Shown here: in pieces, positions 16,468 through 27,329 of the stretch | How the letters are laid out: each line of letters starts with the position of its first letter | Numbering within the stretch: position 1 is the stretch's first letter | NCBI GenBank assembly: GCA_036351115.1 | Contig: JAZBOL010000142.1 | Coordinates: forward strand, 1 to 64,000 | Source of the DNA: Marinihelvus sp036351115 | GTDB taxonomy: Bacteria > Pseudomonadota > Gammaproteobacteria > Xanthomonadales > SZUA-36 | Direction: 5' to 3' | Length of the DNA: 64,000 nt | Position numbers and translations under genes: made by a program | Notes under the pieces: model-generated | The model's database searches: none | What the model was told of the DNA's origin: nothing | The model's input: the letters and a program-made list of their open reading frames with translations, nothing else

Positions 16468-17175
16468 TCACCGTTTCTCGGCGACCCCCATGTACAGCAC
16501 GGCTTTCAGGGGTAGCGAACCAAAGGTCAGGTCGCCTCGTCCGTCGATACCCCGTGGCCCGAGGCCGGTCATGGCGCCGGCGGAAAGGCCCGCCCGTTCG
16601 AGACTGGCGACCAGTTCCTCGGGGCGGATATACATCTCGGGATCATGGGTGCCCCGGGGAAGCAGGCGCAGCATATTTTCCGCGAGCGTGATGGTGGCGA
16701 AGCGTGCCAGCGGGTTGCGGTTGATGGTGTCGAAGAGAAAGGTGCCACCGGGCTTCAGCACCCGGCCGATTTCCAGGACCACCCGGTCGAGATCCTGCAC
16801 GTGCTCCAGCACGTCGACGCAAACGACCGCATCGAAGCGTCCGTCATCGTAGGGCAGGTCTTCGCCGACGCCGGTGTCGTAGCGAACATTCAGGCCTCGA
16901 TGTCGTGCGTGGGTTCGCGCCGCGTCGATGGCCTGTTCCGCCGGGTCGATGCCCGTCACGTCTGCGCCTCTCTCCGCGATGGCTTCGCTCATGAAGCCAC
17001 CGGCGCAGCCGACGTCCAGCACCGATTTGCCGTTCCAGTCGATGTGTTGCTCGAACCAGCCGAGCCGGCCAGGGACGAGGTTCTTCAGCGTGCGTACCCA
17101 GCGCACGTCGTCTGACCACCAGTCGGTGGCGAATTGGTCGTATAGGTCCAGGTTGTTGCGAGTGATTGATTGCAT
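16468..17175 (-). CDS. UbiG-type SAM-dependent O-methyltransferase
   Basis: 235 aa. The N-terminus (NNLDLYDQFATDWWSDD) and WVRTLKNLVPGRL match the UbiG substrate-side start; SAM motif I is VLDVGCAGGFMSEA, followed by VTGIDPAEQAI, FDAVVCVDVLEHV and FLFDTINRNPLARF, then GTHDPEMYIRPEEL, the UbiG-type C-terminal signature. UbiG methylates the 3-hydroxyl of ubiquinone precursors. This copy has a reasonable claim to that role, but it is not beside other ubi genes and its N-terminus differs from E. coli UbiG, so it could be a paralogue acting on another phenol. Its ATG is divergent from the NTF2-like gene. Confidence 0.75.
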   Translation of the reverse strand: MQSITRNNLDLYDQFATDWWSDDVRWVRTLKNLVPGRLGWFEQHIDWNGKSVLDVGCAGGFMSEAIAERGADVTGIDPAEQAIDAARTHARHRGLNVRYDTGVGEDLPYDDGRFDAVVCVDVLEHVQDLDRVVLEIGRVLKPGGTFLFDTINRNPLARFATITLAENMLRLLPRGTHDPEMYIRPEELVASLERAGLSAGAMTGLGPRGIDGRGDLTFGSLPLKAVLYMGVAEKR

Positions 17176-17338
17176 GAACTCACGGTATTCGACCGGCGGT
17201 GAACACTTGGCGAGCCGATCATGAAATCGGCGTGATCGACCTTCCGCCCGTGCGCCGACCCCGCTGGGTAAAGCGTGTCTTTACCGGCGCGCGCAGGTAC
17301 ATTGAGGGTTCACCGCCCCACAACCCCGGGAGACCCGA

Positions 17339-17761
17339 ATGAAACCACTGCTCACCCTGTCGATCCTGCCGCTGCTCCTGCTCTCCAACGCCGTCCAGGC
17401 TGAAGATTTCGCCTCGCCGTCCGATGCCGTGAATGCCTATATCACCGGCGTCAAATCCGGATCGGGGACGCACATCGAGCAGGCGTTCGCCGACGGTGCC
17501 CTGATCCAGTACTACGACGACAAGGGCGATTACCGGGTTTTCACCCGGGACGAGTTTGCCGGGCTGGTGGACCAGGGTGATGACTGGGACGCCGACATCG
17601 AGATCACGGAATTGCCCGTGACGGGCAACGCCGCCAATGCAACCGTGGCGTTCACCTGGGGTGAAGACGCACAGCACGGCTATGTCGACTACCTGAACCT
17701 GATCTACGCCGACGGCAGCTGGCGGATTGCCAACAAGGTGGCGCAGTACATCAGTCGCTAG
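17339..17761 (+). CDS. Secreted NTF2-like/lumazine-binding-like protein
   Basis: 140 aa. A clear signal peptide (MKPLLTLSILPLLLLSNAVQA, cleavage after AQA) is followed by one NTF2-like domain: SPSDAVNAYITGVKSG, FADGALIQYYDDKG, YVDYLNLIYADGSWRIANK. This matches the putative lumazine-binding (PF12893-like) group, small periplasmic or secreted alpha+beta cones of unknown ligand. AAxTV-type beta-strands are present, but no catalytic set can be named. It is convergent with the S10 peptidase gene, 27 bp apart. Confidence 0.8.
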   Translation: MKPLLTLSILPLLLLSNAVQAEDFASPSDAVNAYITGVKSGSGTHIEQAFADGALIQYYDDKGDYRVFTRDEFAGLVDQGDDWDADIEITELPVTGNAANATVAFTWGEDAQHGYVDYLNLIYADGSWRIANKVAQYISR

Positions 17762-17788
17762 GGACCGGAACCCGCCAGGGATCGGTCA

Positions 17789-19360
17789 TCAGCGAACGCT
17801 GCCGTAGCTGGCGGGCTCGCCCGGCGCCGGCGTGCTGCGCTCGATGAAGTCGCGGATGTGCTGGTTGGACGTCGCCAGGTCCGGGGCGCGCAGGTACATC
17901 ATGTGGCCGCTCTCGTAACCCTCGAAGCGCATGCGGTCGCGCATGCGACCGCTCGGGTCGAGCTGCCAGAGCACGTATTTCCCGGTGAAGTAGTCCGTGG
18001 CGCCGTCGTAGTAGCCGGACTGCACCATCACGTGCAGGAACGGGTTCTGCGCCATGGCCTGGCGCAGCTCCTCGCCCACGTTGGTGTCGCGCCCTTCCCA
18101 GGGGTGGACGGGACCGAACAGGTTGTACTGAAGATCGGTCTTGAAGCCCAATTCGTCGCGCAGGTAGTGGTTGATGGCCGGGGCAAAGGCGTGGTTCCAG
18201 GAAATCAGCTCGGGCGGGTAATCATAGGTTTCGCCCGCGTTGGTCCGGTCCAGACCCAGGTAGCGTGAATCCAGGCGACCGACGGTGTAGCCCTCGTCCC
18301 GCAGCAGTTCTTTCCAGAAGGCGCTGGCGGGCACCGCCAGGTTGTAGTCAAGCACGAACTGTTCGTCGAGGCCGGCGTAGCGCGCCACGCGGCCCGCCAT
18401 GCGGCGCCGCTCCTCCGGTTCGATGAAGCCCCCGCGCGCCAGCACCGGCAGGTACTCGTCGATGGTGAACTGCTCCACCTCGCCCAGCAGCTCGAGCAGG
18501 GGTCGATTCTGCAGCTCCGGTTCGAGCTGGCCGTGGTAGTGGGCCGTGGCGGCGTAGTAGGGCAGCTTGAGCACGGCGGAACGCGGCGCCGGGCCCTCAG
18601 CCTCGAGGCCCAGCCCGGTGGGCGAGACCAGGATCACGCCGTTGAGATACATCCAGTGGCGATTCTGCAGCGCTCCGGCCAGCCCGGACACGCGCGTGGT
18701 GCCGTAGCTTTCGCCGATCAGGTACTTCGGTGAGCGCCAGCGCTTGACCCGCGAGACGAACACGTCGATCCAGTCCGCCAGGTAGTCGACGTCCGCCTCG
18801 ACCCCGAAGAAGGTCTCACGATCGACGTCGGTGTCGAGGATCCGCGAGAAGCCCGTATTGACCGGGTTCACGAAGACAATGTCGGCGACGTCGAGAATCG
18901 AGTGGGGATTGTCCCGTACGCCGTAGGGCTGCACCGGGTAGCCCTCGTCGTCGATGATCAGCTGCTTGGGGCTCGTGTAACCCAGGTGCATCCACAGCGA
19001 ACCGGAGCCCGGACCGCCGTTGAAGGAGATGAACAGCGGGCGGCTCGCGAGATCGTCGATGTCCGTCCGCTCGTAATAGGTGTACTGCAGGGATGCGATG
19101 GCGCGATCTTCGTCGCCGTACACGGGCTGGGTGCCGATCGTGACGCGGTAGCGAACCCGCTGACCGAGGATCGTCACCTCGTCCTCCTGCGACTGGCGCA
19201 TGTCCACGGGCAGCCGGCGCTCGGGGAGTTCCTGCCCGGCAGTGTCCTCGGTTCCCTCTGCATCGGCGAGGGCGGCGGCAGGACCTGCCGCCACCAGGAG
19301 GGCCAGGAGGGATGCGGCGATCCTGCCGGCAGCGCTAAGGGTCATCGTCGTCGTCGTCAT
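17789..19360 (-). CDS. S10-family serine carboxypeptidase, exported
   Basis: 523 aa. Signal peptide (hydrophobic about 12-31, AALA cleavage). FNGGPGSGSLWMHLG gives the oxyanion region; IGESYGTTR is the nucleophile elbow (Ser about 218); SGYYDGATDY carries the likely catalytic Asp and GYESGHMMYL the His. The S10 family removes C-terminal residues from peptides at acidic pH; bacterial members are exported to the periplasm or outside. The N-terminus begins with a run of Thr encoded by repeated ACG codons. It ends close to the convergent NTF2-like gene. Confidence 0.92.
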   Translation of the reverse strand: MTTTTMTLSAAGRIAASLLALLVAAGPAAALADAEGTEDTAGQELPERRLPVDMRQSQEDEVTILGQRVRYRVTIGTQPVYGDEDRAIASLQYTYYERTDIDDLASRPLFISFNGGPGSGSLWMHLGYTSPKQLIIDDEGYPVQPYGVRDNPHSILDVADIVFVNPVNTGFSRILDTDVDRETFFGVEADVDYLADWIDVFVSRVKRWRSPKYLIGESYGTTRVSGLAGALQNRHWMYLNGVILVSPTGLGLEAEGPAPRSAVLKLPYYAATAHYHGQLEPELQNRPLLELLGEVEQFTIDEYLPVLARGGFIEPEERRRMAGRVARYAGLDEQFVLDYNLAVPASAFWKELLRDEGYTVGRLDSRYLGLDRTNAGETYDYPPELISWNHAFAPAINHYLRDELGFKTDLQYNLFGPVHPWEGRDTNVGEELRQAMAQNPFLHVMVQSGYYDGATDYFTGKYVLWQLDPSGRMRDRMRFEGYESGHMMYLRAPDLATSNQHIRDFIERSTPAPGEPASYGSVR

Positions 19361-19475
19361 AGGTCATCTTTCCGCGGTCGAAAATCAAGCGCGCCAGTTT
19401 AGCGCCAAGGGCGCCGACTTGCCTGCCTGGCCGTTTCGCGCCGACAGCCCCCCGGCCGGTTTTCTGGCGACTGTC

Positions 19476-20288
19476 CTAGCGAACCGCTTCGATCTGAGCC
19501 ACTTCCAGGCGGAACGGGCCTTCCTGCTTGTCGTAGATGTAGAACTCGACGCCGGCCACGCTCGCCGGACGCAGGCGCCCCTGGATCGGGGTACCGAAAT
19601 ACTGACGCACCATGTCCGTGACCGGCACAGTCACCGTGACCCAGGTGTCCGCCTCCGTATCGAAGGGCGTCCAGTAGCTGTCGCCACGGCCGCTCCGGCT
19701 GCTCGCGCCCAGGATGTAGGTCCGGCCGTCACCCCTGACCCGGATGCGCAGAGCGCTGTAACCCGCGAGCGACCCGGCCGGGACGGCAGCGCGGATGGAG
19801 GAGAAGCCGCCGTTGTTGCGCAGTGACGTTTCTCCCGTGAAGATCAGCCGTTCATCCTCGATACGCAACGAACCGGTGGAACGGCCGCCCATGACGCCAT
19901 CCACCACGACACGCCAGCGTTCGAGCTCGCCGGGATCGGCGAAGTCGAAGAGGGGCAGGGACGCCGCCAGTTTGGGCGCTTCGACCGACTTGCCCTCGAG
20001 GATGTCGTCGATGACTCCGCGATAGGCCCAGGCCCGTTGAATCGGGTCGTCGATCACCGCCGTGAGCTCCAGCCAGTCGGCGAGGTTCGCGCGCTGCGCC
20101 TCTTCCATGCCCCAGCCGCCGTTCGTGGCGACCCCCTCCAGGGCGGTGGCGTACACCGCGGCGCAGGCCTCGGGATTGCCGTCGTTGAACAGCGGGGCGC
20201 CGCGTTCGATGGCCCGCAGGAGGTAGCTGTCCATGCTCTGGGAGGTGGTGGCCATGAGCGCCAGGGTCAGGGAGAGGGTGCTCAGCAT
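19476..20288 (-). CDS. CIA30-domain protein, probably exported
   Basis: 270 aa. A short hydrophobic N-terminus (LSTLSLTLALMATTSQS) is consistent with a weak signal peptide. The first ~130 residues (ESYLL-like helical repeats; RANLADWLELTAVIDDP) have no clear family. The C-terminal half is CIA30-like: LFDFADPGELERWRVVVDG, VMGGRSTGSLRI, GETSLRNNGGFSSIRA, YILGASSRSG and GVEFYIYDKQEGPF. Mitochondrial CIA30 (NDUFAF1) assists complex I assembly; bacterial proteins with this jelly-roll are mostly uncharacterised and may bind carbohydrate or assist assembly. GGAG precedes the ATG. Confidence 0.8.
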   Translation of the reverse strand: MLSTLSLTLALMATTSQSMDSYLLRAIERGAPLFNDGNPEACAAVYATALEGVATNGGWGMEEAQRANLADWLELTAVIDDPIQRAWAYRGVIDDILEGKSVEAPKLAASLPLFDFADPGELERWRVVVDGVMGGRSTGSLRIEDERLIFTGETSLRNNGGFSSIRAAVPAGSLAGYSALRIRVRGDGRTYILGASSRSGRGDSYWTPFDTEADTWVTVTVPVTDMVRQYFGTPIQGRLRPASVAGVEFYIYDKQEGPFRLEVAQIEAVR

Positions 20289-20519
20289 CGGGTCGCTCCG
20301 TGTGTCAGCAGGTCCGACAGCCGCTCCGTTGCCGGGGCCGGCCGGGCCGGATCATAAACATGGAACGTTAGCAGAGGCCCGTGAGCGTGAGATCATCCTG
20401 GCTGGCCAGGGCGTAGCGCCGCGGGACTGACGTCGGATGTGACAGGATCGAAAACCCCAATCCGTCCAGGATGTTGTTACCCTCAGCAGACCGCCTAACG
20501 GGAGAGGGGCAGCGCACCC

Positions 20520-20900
20520 ATGTCAAACATCATCACCGCGATCGAACGCGGCATTCTCATTCTCATCGTCCTGCTCACGCTCGGCGCCGTGTTGATCGAG
20601 CTCGGGGTCGTCTGGGAAAAACGCACGATCGAAATCGCCGATATTCTTCTGCTGTTCCTGTACACGGAGGTCATCTCCATGGTGGGGGTGTTCTACCGAA
20701 GCCAGGTAATCCCCGTGCTCTATCCCGTGTTCATCGCCATCACGGCCCTGTCCCGGCTCATCGTCCTGCAAAGTAAGGACATGGCTCCGGAGACGATCCT
20801 TTTCGAAGCCGGCGCCATCTTCGTGCTCGGGCTGGCCGCCGTGGCCCTGAAGTTCACACCGGTACCGGCCATGGGCGTGGACGGCTCAAAGAACCCGTAG
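20520..20900 (+). CDS. psiE: PsiE-family inner-membrane protein
   Basis: 126 aa with four predicted membrane helices: IERGILILIVLLTLGAVL, IADILLLFLYTEVISMVG, VIPVLYPVFIAITALSRL and ETILFEAGAIFVLGLAAVAL. The layout and the EVISMVG and PVFIAITALSR strings match PsiE (phosphate-starvation-inducible E), whose biochemical role is unknown. GGGAGAGG lies before the ATG. The downstream P-type ATPase starts 37 bp after the stop, on the same strand; both genes are preceded by the 11-mer GACAGGATCGA (20441 and 20922), possibly a shared control element or chance. Confidence 0.88.
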   Translation: MSNIITAIERGILILIVLLTLGAVLIELGVVWEKRTIEIADILLLFLYTEVISMVGVFYRSQVIPVLYPVFIAITALSRLIVLQSKDMAPETILFEAGAIFVLGLAAVALKFTPVPAMGVDGSKNP

Positions 20901-20937
20901 CGCTGATCGTGGCGTTGGTCCGACAGGATCGAGGATT

Positions 20938-23690
<2,753 letters not shown>

Positions 23691-23694
<4 letters not shown>

Positions 23695-24779
23695 TCAAGC
23701 CCGGAGCAGTGGTCATCGTGGGTGGCGGCCTGGCTGGCCTGCATGCGGCCTGGCGCCTGCAGCAGGCGGGACTGGACTGGCGCCTGTTCGAAGGCCGGGA
23801 ACGCCTCGGCGGGCGCATCGAGAGTGCGCGTGCGCCTTCCGGAGCGTCCACGGGCATCGACCTCGGTCCGAGCTGGTTCTGGCCCCACCAGTCCCGGATT
23901 CAGAACCTGCTCCAGGCCTTTTCGATCCCCTGGTTTGAACAGTACACGCGGGGCGCCGCCCTGTTCGAGCAGGCGCCGGGGCAGCCGCCCGTGCGCTCGC
24001 AGGGGGCGGGCGCTGCCCTGTCGTACCGGATTCGTGGCGGGACGACCGCGCTGGTTTCCGCCCTTGCCGACGCGCTGGCGCCGGAGCGGATCCAGACGGG
24101 TCAACGGGTCGAACGGGCGGTGCGTGAGGGCCATTCCTGGTTGCTCACCCTGGTTGGGGGAGACGGACCGGGGGTCGAGCGCGCCGACCAGCTCGTGCTG
24201 GCGGTGCCGCCCCGGCTCGCGCTCAGGATTCTCGGATCGGCGGGGCTGTCGCCGGAGCTGTCGGCGACCCTCGGGCGGCAGCAAACCTGGATGTCCGCCC
24301 AGGCCAAGTTCGTCGCCGCTTACTCCTCGCCGTTCTGGCGGGAGTCCGGCTTGGCGGGAGAAGGGTTCAGCCGGGTCGGCCCCCTGGTGGAGATCCATGA
24401 TGCATCGCCCGAGCCGGTGGAGCAGGGTGCGCTGTTCGGGTTTGTCGGGGTGCCGGCGCTGCAGCGGCGCTCGCTGGACGAGGAATTGTTGACGCATCAC
24501 TGCCTCGTGCAACTCGAACGCCTGTTCGGTGCCCGGGCGGGCCGTCCGGAGTTCACCGTGTTGCGGGACTGGGCGCGGGAACCGCTGACCGCCACGGAAG
24601 CGGATCTCCGCGAGCCCCCGGCACACGCCCGCTTCCAGGCGGAGCGCTTTGCCCCGGAACTGGCGGGCCTGGCTTTGCGGCTGGCCGGCAGCGAGTTCGC
24701 CGCGGGGGAGCCGGGATACCTCGAAGGCGCGCTCGAAGCCTCCACAAGCGCCGCGGAGCACATCCTGGACCTTGCCTGA
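23691..24779 (+). CDS. Flavin-dependent amine oxidase family protein
   Basis: 362 aa from a GTG overlapping the ATPase stop (GTGA). An N-terminal FAD dinucleotide motif VVIVGGGLAGLHAAWRL ends with the acidic Glu of RLFEGRERLGGRI, the monoamine-oxidase signature; DLGPSWFWP follows, then a substrate domain (YRIRGGTTALVSALADAL) and a C-terminal PGYLEGALEASTSAAEHIL that closes around FAD. Shorter than MAO and closer to bacterial NAD(P)/FAD-dependent amine oxidase-like proteins. No signal peptide. Substrate unknown; translational coupling to a cation pump is odd and may not be functional. Confidence 0.88.
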
Positions 24780-24904
24780 CGCCCGGCCGTGACTTTGCCC
24801 CGGGGACCCAGCCGAAGGCTGCGGAGGGTTCCTCCCGTGGCGTACTTCTGTCGAAGGCTCTAAACTCGTCCGAAACATAGCGTCGCCCATCCCGAGGGGG
24901 AAAG

Positions 24905-26563
24905 ATGGCTCTCCTGAAGTTGTTCCCAGCAAACCGAGCGCTCGAGCGTGCACCGGGCCGTAAAGTCATCCGGTCCTTCGGGCCGCACGTCGCGCTCGCG
25001 GTGGGCACCCTGGCGTTCGCTGCCGGGGTTTCCGCCCAGGACGAACCCACGCTCAGGGAGATCCTGGAGCGACTCGAGGCCCTGGAACGGGTACAGGCGG
25101 AGCAGGCCGAGCAGCTGCGCGAACGTGATGCGCGCATCGAAGAGCTCGAAGCCGAGCTCGCGGAACGCAAGGCCGTTGCTCCCGCCACCCCCGGGGCGTC
25201 AGCCGGCGCGGCGGCCTCACCGTCGGCGCCCGTGGTGGCGACCGAGGCGCCCGCTCCACCGACCGCAACGGCTGCGGAGGCCTCCGCGCCGCCGCAAGTG
25301 GTCAGCGTCGGCGACGAACCGGTCCCCGAAGCGACGGACAGCCTGGGCCGCCCGATCTACGACGCACCGGCCTATTACGGGGAGTTCCAGGACGCGGGCC
25401 GGGGATTCAAGCTGGTGAACACGCCCTATGGCGATGTCAACTTCAGCCTCTACACCAACGTTCGCTACCTGAACCAGAACAGCCTCGACGACACCTACAC
25501 CGATTCTTTCGGACGCACCACGGAGCTCGACCTCCGCAACGACATCATGTTCCAAAAGGTCCTGCTCTATTTCAAAGGCTGGGTGCTGGATCCGAAACTG
25601 CGCTACCTGTCCTACGTCTGGACCACGAACACCAGCCAGGGCCTCGGCGCCCAGGTGGTGCTCGCGGGCAACCTGTCCTACCTGTTCGACGAGAAATTCA
25701 ACCTGGGGGTCGGTATCGGCGGATTGCCGACGAGCCGTTCGATGGAGGGCAACTTTCCAGGCTGGCTCAAGGTCGACGTGCGAACCATGGCTGACGACTA
25801 CTTCCGCGGCTCCTTCACTTCGGGCATCTGGGCCTATGGAAAATTCGGCGAGCACTGGCGCTACCACGTGATGCTGGGCAACAACCTGAGCCAATTGGGG
25901 GTGGACGCGGGTCAGCTGGACAACACCCTCGACACCTACTCCGGGGCCCTGGTCTGGACACCCCTCGGCGCCTACAACAACGCGTTCGGCGATTTCGAGG
26001 GCACGGAAGACCTGCGGGTGCGGGTGGGGCTCCACTACACCCACAGCACGGAAGACCGGCAAAGCCAGCCGGGTGTCGATGACCCGGACAACGCGCAGCT
26101 GCGCCTGTCCGACGGCACGCTGTTGTTTCGCCCGGGCGCGTTCGACACCGACGGGCGCATCAACCGGGCGCGTTACCGCATGAGCTCCGTCGATGCAGGC
26201 ATCAAGTATCGGGGTCTTGCCCTGGAAGGCGAGTTTTACTACCGGGTCCTGGACGACTTCATTACCGAGGGGTTCGTGCCCGTGGATGATGTCAAGGACC
26301 ACGGCTACCAGCTGCAGGCCTCGGCCATGCTCGTGCCCCGGACCTGGCAGGCCTACCTCGCCCACTCCAAGATCTGGGGCGATTACGGCAATCCCTGGGA
26401 CGCGGCCCTCGGCGTGAACTGGTACCCGTACCGAACCAACCAGTTCCGGGTTAACGGCGAGTTGCTGTACCTGGACCGTTCCCCCGTGGGCAACTATTCC
26501 GCACCGTATATCGTCGGCGGCGACGGACTGGTGTACTACGTGAACATGGAGTACCGCTTCTAG
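24905..26563 (+). CDS. Outer-membrane beta-barrel (porin-like) with N-terminal coiled coil
   Basis: 552 aa. A long leader with a hydrophobic core (HVALAVGTLAFAAGVSAQ) ends in a signal-peptidase site; then comes a short coiled coil (LREILERLEALERVQAEQAEQL), an Ala/Pro-rich linker (about 80-140), and a barrel of alternating aromatic strands (VNFSLYTNVRYLNQNS, WRYHVMLGNNLSQL, GLALEGEFYYRVL, FRVNGELLYLDRS). It ends YVNMEYRF, with the terminal Phe recognised by the BAM machinery. Layout resembles phosphate- or oligosaccharide-type porins with coiled-coil trimer stalks. GAGGGGGAAAG precedes the ATG. Substrate not predictable. Confidence 0.87.
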   Translation: MALLKLFPANRALERAPGRKVIRSFGPHVALAVGTLAFAAGVSAQDEPTLREILERLEALERVQAEQAEQLRERDARIEELEAELAERKAVAPATPGASAGAAASPSAPVVATEAPAPPTATAAEASAPPQVVSVGDEPVPEATDSLGRPIYDAPAYYGEFQDAGRGFKLVNTPYGDVNFSLYTNVRYLNQNSLDDTYTDSFGRTTELDLRNDIMFQKVLLYFKGWVLDPKLRYLSYVWTTNTSQGLGAQVVLAGNLSYLFDEKFNLGVGIGGLPTSRSMEGNFPGWLKVDVRTMADDYFRGSFTSGIWAYGKFGEHWRYHVMLGNNLSQLGVDAGQLDNTLDTYSGALVWTPLGAYNNAFGDFEGTEDLRVRVGLHYTHSTEDRQSQPGVDDPDNAQLRLSDGTLLFRPGAFDTDGRINRARYRMSSVDAGIKYRGLALEGEFYYRVLDDFITEGFVPVDDVKDHGYQLQASAMLVPRTWQAYLAHSKIWGDYGNPWDAALGVNWYPYRTNQFRVNGELLYLDRSPVGNYSAPYIVGGDGLVYYVNMEYRF

Positions 26564-26612
26564 CGCTTCCGGAGCTTCACGATCGCGGCGGACGCCTCCC
26601 GGCGGATTCTGC

Positions 26613-27221
26613 TCAACGCCGTCCGGGATAGCGGCTCCGGCCCTGCAGTTCCAGCCGCCGCAGCTGGCCGTCGGCCAGGGAATAGATCATGCCGTGGATC
26701 TCCACGGGCCATTTCCTGGCCCAGGCGGCTTCGAGGATCGGCGTCTCCGCGATTCGTGCGACGCTGTTCAACACATTGAGTTCGGCAAGCCGGTCCTGCT
26801 GCGCCTGGTCTTCGAGACCGTCGAATTCAGCGGCGAACTCCCGGCGCAGCCTCCGGATCGGTTCGATCCAGTGATCGACCAGGCCATGGCCATGGCCACC
26901 TTCGCAGGCGGCGGACACGCCCCCGCAACCGTAGTGCCCACAAATGATGATCTTGCGGATGCCGAGCGACTCGACGGCGAATTGCAGGGCGCTGAGCAGG
27001 TTCAGGTCGGCAGAGTGCACGACATTGGCGACGTTGCGGTGTACGAAGACCTCCCCGGGCTCCAGGCCCGCGATCACGTTGGCGGGGACCCGCGCATCGG
27101 CGCAGCCGATCCAGAAATAGTCGGGCTTTTGCAGCGCCGCCAGCTTGCGAAAGTAGTCCGGGGTGCGTTGGTTGATCCCGGCTGCCCATTCGCGGTTGCG
27201 GCGTATCGGTTCCTCGGGCAT
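26613..27221 (-). CDS. can: Beta-class carbonic anhydrase
   Basis: 202 aa. Zinc ligands C40, H96 and C99 lie in CADARVPA and CGHYGCGGV, with the D42/R44 catalytic dyad in the same CADAR motif. FVHRNVANVV and LNLLSALQFAVESLG are further beta-CA signatures. It interconverts CO2 and bicarbonate in the cytoplasm, supplying carboxylases. Length and motifs match proteobacterial Can. It lies convergent with the barrel gene (49 bp apart) and divergent from the kinase. Confidence 0.95.
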   Translation of the reverse strand: MPEEPIRRNREWAAGINQRTPDYFRKLAALQKPDYFWIGCADARVPANVIAGLEPGEVFVHRNVANVVHSADLNLLSALQFAVESLGIRKIIICGHYGCGGVSAACEGGHGHGLVDHWIEPIRRLRREFAAEFDGLEDQAQQDRLAELNVLNSVARIAETPILEAAWARKWPVEIHGMIYSLADGQLRRLELQGRSRYPGRR

Positions 27222-27260
27222 GGCCCCATCCTCCGTGCGACGGCCGCATGATAGCAGGCC

Positions 27261-27288
27261 GTGATCCGCGCCGGCCCCATGCTATATT
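27261..27288 (+). promoter_or_regulatory. Sigma70-like promoter before the kinase gene
   Basis: A TATATT hexamer at 27283-27288 in the context GCTATATT matches a -10 box; a weak GTGATC at 27261-27266 lies 16 bp upstream as a possible -35. The kinase ATG is about 40 bp further on. Similar GCTATACT strings occur about 42-44 bp before the genes at 39086 and 42831. Confidence 0.35.
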
Positions 27289-27329
27289 CTGCGACGGCGC
27301 CGGCAGACTGCCGTTTCCAGGGGGGGTAA

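Noticed and set aside
16468..17175. Ubiquinone biosynthesis operon
   Set aside because: Only the UbiG-type gene is present; its neighbours are SDRs and an NTF2-like gene, so the symbol was withheld.
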